A stretch of DNA of 44,632 nucleotides from Gammaproteobacteria bacterium (GTDB lineage: Bacteria; Pseudomonadota; Gammaproteobacteria; JAADHQ01). Below the pieces are notes generated by a model. It saw only the letters and a list, made by a program, of their open reading frames with translations, did not search any database and was not told the origin of the DNA. A program made the position numbers and the translations under genes. The stretch is from assembly GCA_011052215.1 (NCBI GenBank), contig DRJK01000027.1, positions 1 through 44,632 of the forward strand, read 5' to 3'. Of this stretch, positions 39,660 to 44,632 are shown piece by piece; positions within the stretch are counted from its first letter, which is position 1; each line of letters starts with the position of its first letter.

Positions 39660-40226
39660 ATGAATTTTGCACTCCCGTTTGTCTTTGGTGGATTCGTTAT
39701 CCTTATTGCTATTATCCTTACGCGGCTAAAAAACTCCAAAGATATAAAGGAAGCTCGAAGGCGCGCCAAAGAACTCGGGGTAACAATTGCCAGAACCACA
39801 AGAGATGTTCCCTACTGGGAATCAGAAGATTTGACCAAGCCACCAAAGTTTAAAAAAAGAAATTGGCCTTCATATTGTCTTAACTATAGCAAGGCGCCAA
39901 CATGCCAATGGGAGCTACAACAACGAGAAACCGATCCTGATTCAGATTTTCCTCCTGGCTGGAGGCTTGTTGTGGAACAAGGCGAAATAAATGAAGAGCT
40001 TAATACGATTCTGCACAAAATTGCTGACATTTGGAAAAATGACTATCTTGAGGTGACATCAGATGTCGACCGGGTTTGTATTCACTGGAAAGAATGGGGC
40101 GGTAAAAATATGGCTAATATAATTCATGGTTATCTTGCTGATATCATAAAAACTAGCACGCCGGGCCTTGATGAGTTGGGCGCAATGCCTCAAGCGGGTA
40201 TTCAATATCGACATCGAGATGTGTAG
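39660..40226 (+). CDS. Orphan hypothetical protein in the insert
   Basis: A 188-residue protein, family not recognised. It has one N-terminal membrane segment (about 3-21, FALPFVFGGFVILIAIILT), a basic stretch RRRAKELG, then a soluble domain. That domain contains WPSYCLNYSKAPTCQWELQQRE, FPPGWRLVVEQGEINEELN and VCIHWKEWGGKNMANIIHGYL. The WR-L and WKEWGG segments suggest a small globular alpha/beta domain. It is AT-richer than its neighbours and lies between the two copies of the mltF 3' repeat, which fits later acquisition. Confidence 0.6.
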   Translation: MNFALPFVFGGFVILIAIILTRLKNSKDIKEARRRAKELGVTIARTTRDVPYWESEDLTKPPKFKKRNWPSYCLNYSKAPTCQWELQQRETDPDSDFPPGWRLVVEQGEINEELNTILHKIADIWKNDYLEVTSDVDRVCIHWKEWGGKNMANIIHGYLADIIKTSTPGLDELGAMPQAGIQYRHRDV

Positions 40227-40482
40227 TGAATGCATTAAATTGCTGCACTTGCCGGAAGCGGTAGGGTAGCTGTTGGCCTGTGGGCAAGAATTGGCAGGAA
40301 ATAGGCGTAAATTAGGGAAATATTCAAGCAAGGTCGGTAGAAATCAGCAGGACTTGCTGCGATCAGGGCGAAAAATGGCACGCTCAGCTGCCCAATATAA
40401 CCGTTGATTTTCGGGGGAAAGGCCTTTTATTCTTCTTATAAGCCTGAGTGCAAGATGCGAGTTCATGAATTGATCAGAGGTT
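40227..40482. other. Non-coding right part of the insert
   Basis: About 255 bases with no gene. The last bases before the repeat (TGAATTGATCAGAGGTTCCCTAG, 40466-40488) look like a decayed version of the CTAG-element end (TGAATCCGACAGACCCCTAG). Confidence 0.35.
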
Positions 40483-40484
40483 CC

Positions 40485-41888
40485 CTAGAATACAGATGAG
40501 TCAATAGCGGGCAGTGCCGGCTTCGGGGTGTCCAGAAGTGATTTTTCATTGTTGTTACTCCATACCAGCAAGTCATGATAGATGCGAATATTCTCAACAT
40601 ATTTCACTGCTTCGTAACCTCTGGCAAAGCCGTACTTTGTTTTTTTGTACCACTTTTTTCTGCTTAGAAGGGGCAGGTGTTTTTTTACATCTATCCATTT
40701 ATCCGGGTCGCCACCGGCTTCACTGGTCAGTATGCGCGCATCCTCGAGGTGGTAAAAGCCAACATTGTAGGCCGCCAGTGCCATCCAGGTTCGGTCCGGT
40801 TTATCTATTCTTTCGGGTATACGGTTGAGGATATAGCGGAAGTACTTTGCACCGCCTTCAATACTTTGTCCAGGGTCCAGCCGGTTAGTGACCTTCAGTT
40901 GCTCTGCCGTTATTTGGGTCAGCATCATGATTCCACGTACACCTGTTGGCGATATTGCTCCGGGTTTCCAGTGTGATTCCTGATATCCAATCGCGGCAAG
41001 AAGGCGCCAGTCCATATCGTACTTTTCTGCCGCGCGAATAAACTGGCCCTGATAACGCGGTAATTTTGTTTTGACGTGTCTCAGGTACAATCGTGTCCCG
41101 ACAAAGTTAAGCTGATCAGCATGCCCATAGTAACGCTCTATCAGTTGTTCCAGTTCGCCATTTTTTTTCAGTTCATTAAAGAATTTTATTGTCTCCAGAT
41201 AAAGAGTCTGATCGGAATGGTAAGGCATGGCCCATGCAAGAGACTGTGGTTCGGTGAGGCTAAAGGCGGCATTTACCTCCTTGTTGTAGCGTTTAAACAG
41301 TTTCAGTTCATTGGAGTCTGCAACGGTGTAGTCAATAACCTGCTCAAACACCAGGCTCATTAAATCCTGGCTTGTTAGCCCACGACTTTCCTTCCAGCGC
41401 AGGTCGGGGTGTATCCGCGAAAGTTCCACGAGTCTTTCAGCGTGGCTACTGCCTGCGACCACTTCCAGTTGTCCATCGAGCAGATCTTCAATACTTTGCG
41501 GACGCCTTGATCCGAGCCGGTAGACGAGTTGTTGTGATATTTTCTGGTAGACGGGGCCGAATTTGACCACCTTTTTTCTGTTCTCTGTGATGGTCAGGCC
41601 TGCTGCGGCCAGGTGGGCCTCGCCACGAATAATCATGGGTATAATATCGTCAAAATTTTTCGGTACGATTAATTTCAGCTTAACACCCAGGCGGCGTGCA
41701 AAACGACTGGCCAGTTCGTATTCCAGCCCCGTTTTCCCGTGTGTACCCTTGTAATAGGTTGTTGGGCTTAGTCGCGTAATAACAATCAGCTCACCCTCGT
41801 TTTGTATTTTTTTCAGCTGGCTGAGTGTCTTGTCCTCGGAGCAACCCGTATAAAAACAGAGTATCAGGATAAGAAAAAGTAGGCGCAT
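40485..41888 (-). CDS. mltF: Membrane-bound lytic murein transglycosylase F
   Basis: MltF cleaves peptidoglycan glycan strands. The 467-residue lipoprotein has lipobox YTGC (Cys16). An amino-acid-binding-protein-like regulatory domain spans about 30-258 (GELIVITRLSPTTYY, LEYELASRFARRLGV). A C-terminal SLT lysozyme-like domain spans about 275-440 with catalytic Glu304 in AAIGYQESHWKPGAISPTGVRGIMML and AALAAYNVGFYHLEDA. The final 12 codons are duplicated 1.36 kb downstream. The stop TAG sits in a CTAG, the motif used by the nearby repeat elements. Confidence 0.95.
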   Translation of the reverse strand: MRLLFLILILCFYTGCSEDKTLSQLKKIQNEGELIVITRLSPTTYYKGTHGKTGLEYELASRFARRLGVKLKLIVPKNFDDIIPMIIRGEAHLAAAGLTITENRKKVVKFGPVYQKISQQLVYRLGSRRPQSIEDLLDGQLEVVAGSSHAERLVELSRIHPDLRWKESRGLTSQDLMSLVFEQVIDYTVADSNELKLFKRYNKEVNAAFSLTEPQSLAWAMPYHSDQTLYLETIKFFNELKKNGELEQLIERYYGHADQLNFVGTRLYLRHVKTKLPRYQGQFIRAAEKYDMDWRLLAAIGYQESHWKPGAISPTGVRGIMMLTQITAEQLKVTNRLDPGQSIEGGAKYFRYILNRIPERIDKPDRTWMALAAYNVGFYHLEDARILTSEAGGDPDKWIDVKKHLPLLSRKKWYKKTKYGFARGYEAVKYVENIRIYHDLLVWSNNNEKSLLDTPKPALPAIDSSVF

Positions 41889-41922
41889 GGGTTATCTTGG
41901 GAGCCTCGTGCTCGTTAGTTAA

Positions 41923-41982
41923 CCTGATTATCGGGCATTATGAGCCAAACTTAAAAGCTGTCTAACATGCCCGAATGATAGG
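41923..41982. repeat. Hairpin upstream of mltF
   Basis: Arms CCTGATTATCGGGCAT (41923-41938) and ATGCCCGAATGATAGG (41967-41982) pair at 14 of 16 positions around a 28-base loop. It lies between the ABC permease gene and mltF and may act as an mltF leader structure; no U tract follows on either strand. Confidence 0.5.
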
Positions 41983-42075
41983 TAATTAACATGTTTGTTA
42001 TAATTATCATATAGATATAGATTATTATTCATTTGTTTTCAAGTAGATGGAATAAATGAAGTTTAACAATCTACT

Positions 42076-43428
42076 TTAAAAGTTGGAGGTCACTTCCTGC
42101 ACAATCGAGAAATTCTGTTTCCAGCGCCGGTAGGCCAGCACCAGGACAATAAGAAATTGTATGCCTGCCCCGGTTATTGAAGTGTATATTTGTGACCCGG
42201 AGAATGGAACGAAAAAGGCGGCTATTGACGACAGACCTGATTTGCCGAGTATGCCCGGAACCAGGAAATACAGAATGGCAAGGTAGATGAAAGCCGTCAT
42301 ATCGGCCCTCTGTCGCTTTTTGTCCAGGTTAAAATACAATACCAGCGCGATATCCCTGTAGGCAAACAGAATGGCACTGATTAAATAGGGATGCATTTCC
42401 AGTCCTTTGAACAGGAGATTGATGCCGGGGTAATCGCGCGCCAACAACACCAGACCGAAGAGTGTGGCCAGGAATATGCTTGCCAGCCACCCGGGTATGG
42501 TCTGTATTAATAATTTCCATTGACTGTTTTTTGCCAAAAAGGTCAGTTTACGTATGAACATAGGGTCTTTCTGCTCGGAAAAAATCAGCAGGTAGGCGGA
42601 AATCAGTGAAATTCCAAATGCAACAAACAATCGTGCTGATAAAATTTCCTCATCCGAGGCATAGGCCGAATTGATAAAACCGGCCGAATAAAAAGCTGCA
42701 AAAAAGATGAAGAGTATCCAGACAAGCGGACTGTTGGCAAACTGAAATTCAGATCGCAGCAAACGGTATATCCCCAGAATGGACCATATACAAAACACAA
42801 AGACCGATAGCAGGATGAAATCTATCGCGTGGTAGTATTGGCCATACCATTCATAACTGGTTTCATTTGACAGTCCTGGCCCCAGCAGGCTGGCGGAAAA
42901 AATAATGGCTAACAGCATCGATGCAGATGCAGTAGAGCGGGTATACCCTCTGTTTTTCCGGATCGAAATCATACTCGCCAGCATTGCGACAGACTGGGAC
43001 AGAATGCCGGCACCAACCAGTAATAAAATATTTTTAATAACGAAAGCAGGATTATTTCCAGCCACACCATACAGATAGGCCGCCAGTGTAAACACTGCCC
43101 CGTACCAGACAAATACAGTACTGCCAAAAAGTTTCCCCCATGTCATTTCCCATGGACTGATTGAGGTCATACGTTGCAGATCCCACGTATTATCTTTTAT
43201 TTCAGTGGCAACGCATTCACTGGCAAGTTTTGTACCCCAGAGGATTGTGAGCAATGTAAAGAGAGATATACCTACTGTTCTAAAGGCATTGCCTGCCAGT
43301 CCCAGACTGTTTTCAGAGACAAGGTAAGTAAGAAAAAAGATGCCGCCAAGAATAGCAGGCATGCCAATCATGCGGTGTGGCGTCATTTCGATCCAGGAAT
43401 TTCTCAGGAATTCAGGGCTTATTTTCAT
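42076..43428 (-). CDS. ABC-2-type membrane permease
   Basis: A 450-residue polytopic membrane protein with about eleven hydrophobic segments. It looks like an ABC exporter permease: the cytoplasmic start SPEFLRNSWIEMTPHRMIG, the coupling segment ATEIKDNTWDLQRMTSISPWEMTWGKLFG typical of ABC-2 permeases, and SQSVAMLASMISIRKNRG. The ATG at 43428 is preferred over TTG 43434. It starts beside the stop of the ATPase gene, so the two form one transporter. The substrate is unknown. Confidence 0.82.
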   Translation of the reverse strand: MKISPEFLRNSWIEMTPHRMIGMPAILGGIFFLTYLVSENSLGLAGNAFRTVGISLFTLLTILWGTKLASECVATEIKDNTWDLQRMTSISPWEMTWGKLFGSTVFVWYGAVFTLAAYLYGVAGNNPAFVIKNILLLVGAGILSQSVAMLASMISIRKNRGYTRSTASASMLLAIIFSASLLGPGLSNETSYEWYGQYYHAIDFILLSVFVFCIWSILGIYRLLRSEFQFANSPLVWILFIFFAAFYSAGFINSAYASDEEILSARLFVAFGISLISAYLLIFSEQKDPMFIRKLTFLAKNSQWKLLIQTIPGWLASIFLATLFGLVLLARDYPGINLLFKGLEMHPYLISAILFAYRDIALVLYFNLDKKRQRADMTAFIYLAILYFLVPGILGKSGLSSIAAFFVPFSGSQIYTSITGAGIQFLIVLVLAYRRWKQNFSIVQEVTSNF

Positions 43429-43434
43429 GTTCAA

Positions 43435-44349
43435 TCATCCGAGTTTACCAACCTGTTCCAGGTAGGCATCCTGCATATTTTTCTTTTCGGTTGTGAAACT
43501 GTAAATATTTATCCCCTGTTCCATCAGTTGTCTGAGTAACCGGCCTTGCAACTGCCTGTCGCCAGGGTACCTGAAGCTGACACCCTCTCTTGCAGGCGTA
43601 ACACATGATACCTGGTCAGTCTTTTTGAGTATCTGTATTATTTCTGTTTGCTCATTTATGGCTTGCAGAATAATGGTTATCAGGTTTTCATTTTCACGCT
43701 CTATGAGTTTGTGCTCAACGATTTTTCCATCGCGTACAATGATCATATTGGTACAATAATCTTCAAGTTCAGAAAGAATGTGGGATGAAACAACCAGTGT
43801 CATGCCCTGATCCCTGAGTTCCAGGAATAGTTCGGATAAGGATTTTCTGGCCTCCGGATCCAGTCCTGATGCCGGTTCATCGAGAAGTAATATTTCGGGT
43901 TCATGTACAATAGACTGCGCAATGGCCAGTCTTTGTTTCAGACCACGTGAGAGTGTACCGGCCTTGTCCTCAAGCCGGTCGTCTATTTTTAATCGTCGTG
44001 CCGCCCTGATGACAGACTGATTTATATTTGTGGGCTGAATTTTATGTGCCATGGCCATGTAGGTCAGGCACTGTCTGATGGTCAGTTCAGTATAAAGGCC
44101 GAAAAAATCAGGCAGGTAGCCGATTTTTTGATGACAGGCCCTGGGGTCATCAAGCACATTCCTGCCTTCAAGCAGAATAGTCCCTGACAACGGTGCGTCG
44201 AGTGCGGCCATGCAGTGGAGTAATGTGGTTTTGCCCGCACCATTCGGGCCCACCAGTGCCATGATGTCGCCCTTGTTGATGCCCAGGCTGATATTATCCA
44301 ATGCACGTATACCAGGATACTCGAATGTCAGATTCTCAACTTTAATCAT
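43435..44349 (-). CDS. ABC transporter ATP-binding protein
   Basis: A 304-residue ATPase of the CcmA/DrrA-like exporter type. Walker A is GPNGAGKTT (34-42), the Q-loop region contains IGYLPDFFGLY, Walker B is ILLLDEPASGLDP, and the H-loop is VVSSHILSE. The signature motif is LSRGLKQR rather than LSGGQ, a variant common in this exporter group. A C-terminal domain of about 80 residues (VEHKLIERENENLITIIL) resembles regulatory tails of these ATPases. It is coupled to the permease that follows. Confidence 0.92.
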   Translation of the reverse strand: MIKVENLTFEYPGIRALDNISLGINKGDIMALVGPNGAGKTTLLHCMAALDAPLSGTILLEGRNVLDDPRACHQKIGYLPDFFGLYTELTIRQCLTYMAMAHKIQPTNINQSVIRAARRLKIDDRLEDKAGTLSRGLKQRLAIAQSIVHEPEILLLDEPASGLDPEARKSLSELFLELRDQGMTLVVSSHILSELEDYCTNMIIVRDGKIVEHKLIERENENLITIILQAINEQTEIIQILKKTDQVSCVTPAREGVSFRYPGDRQLQGRLLRQLMEQGINIYSFTTEKKNMQDAYLEQVGKLG

Positions 44350-44498
44350 TCATGCATGTCTTGATTGGTTTCTAATGTGATGTCTGGCCAAGTTAGCATA
44401 TTTTCCCTTACAAATGTAGCTGGCCTTTGCCGCAGGAATAATAACAACCAACACATGAATACTCATGCCACGCTTTGACGTATAATCGATATTATCAA
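44350..44498. other. Region upstream of the ABC operon
   Basis: About 150 bases that should contain the promoter of the ABC pair (minus strand); none can be singled out. CAAATGTAGCTGG at 44414-44426 resembles the outer part of MITE copy A (CGAATGTAGCTG), so an interrupted or decayed MITE end may reach here. No convincing gene is seen. Confidence 0.3.
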
Positions 44499-44632
44499 TA
44501 ATGTAAGTGGCAAGTGTGTTTCGGGCCAATCCGCAATGCGGACATGAAACCGGCAAGCCTGATCAAGACACGCAAAACATGCCATCCATGGCGGCTCGGC
44601 TGCCGCATCCGTGCGGCAGACGGTCTTGATCA
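44499..44632 (+). mobile_element. MITE copy C, cut by the window end
   Basis: From ATAATGTAAGTGGCAAGTG onward the sequence follows copy A with few differences, including GGACATGAAACCGGCAAGCC, the ACATGCCATCCATGGCGG core and the GCCGCATCCGTGCGGC hairpin. The right half lies beyond the window. The left terminal inverted repeat is not recognisable, so this copy is truncated or interrupted on the left. Confidence 0.8.

Noticed and set aside
44350-44556. 68-codon minus-strand frame upstream of the ABC ATPase gene
   Set aside because: It starts inside MITE copy C and has no recognisable domain; more likely untranslated leader or promoter DNA.

Overview
The window looks like a chromosomal segment of a non-enteric gammaproteobacterium. 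It carries dksA-gluQ, zipA, ligA, queF, yciB/yciI, rnm-yciO, trpS, rluB and mltF. Chromosome condensation uses smc with scpA/scpB rather than mukBEF. A CbbY-type phosphatase and a ribulose-kinase-like FGGY enzyme hint at a Calvin-cycle (autotrophic) lifestyle, but that is inference. No rRNA, tRNA or CRISPR array was recognised.

Layout. (1) About 1-5630 is the distal end of an integron gene-cassette array; the integrase would lie to the left, outside the window. Eight cassettes are separated by attC sites. Seven carry toxin-antitoxin (TA) pairs: three BrnT/BrnA-like, one PIN/ribbon-helix-helix, two VapBC (one reversed) and one HigBA whose toxin has a nonsense codon. One carries a small membrane protein. 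Several toxin genes have a -10 box exactly 6-7 bases before the ATG, which predicts leaderless toxin mRNAs. The array ends in a truncated attC. (2) 5.7-14.4 kb: acs, gluQ, a dksA with a long histone-H1-like tail, cbbY, an aminotransferase, a small gene behind an FNR-type promoter, the kinase and queF. (3) 14.5-25 kb: smc-zipA-ligA, then a periplasmic binding protein paired with a CHASE-PAS-GGDEF-EAL c-di-GMP enzyme. An unusual structured intergenic region lies between zipA and ligA. (4) 25-33.9 kb: yciI, yciB, rnm, yciO, an M50 protease, trpS, scpA-scpB, rluB, an endonuclease III-like gene and an S4 protein. (5) 34.2-39.0 kb: an unfamiliar four-gene module made of an OmpR-type regulator, an atypical membrane HATPase kinase, a seven-TM coiled-coil protein and a von Willebrand A (VWA) lipoprotein. 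(6) 39-44.6 kb: a repeat-bounded segment with one orphan gene, mltF, and an ABC exporter pair.

Two families of non-autonomous repeats punctuate the right half. One is a MITE of about 230-250 bp with near-palindromic interior, terminal inverted repeats and perfect 9-bp target duplications (27815-28046, 33910-34156, partial at 44499-44632). The other is a family with CTAG-anchored ends (30093-30259, 38978-39125). The four-gene module lies exactly between one member of each family.

The points most worth following up are the TA-saturated array with its leaderless promoter architecture, the regulator/HATPase/7-TM/VWA module, the class II FNR promoter driving a 72-residue unknown, and the 44-bp duplication of the mltF 3' end around a 1.36-kb insert.
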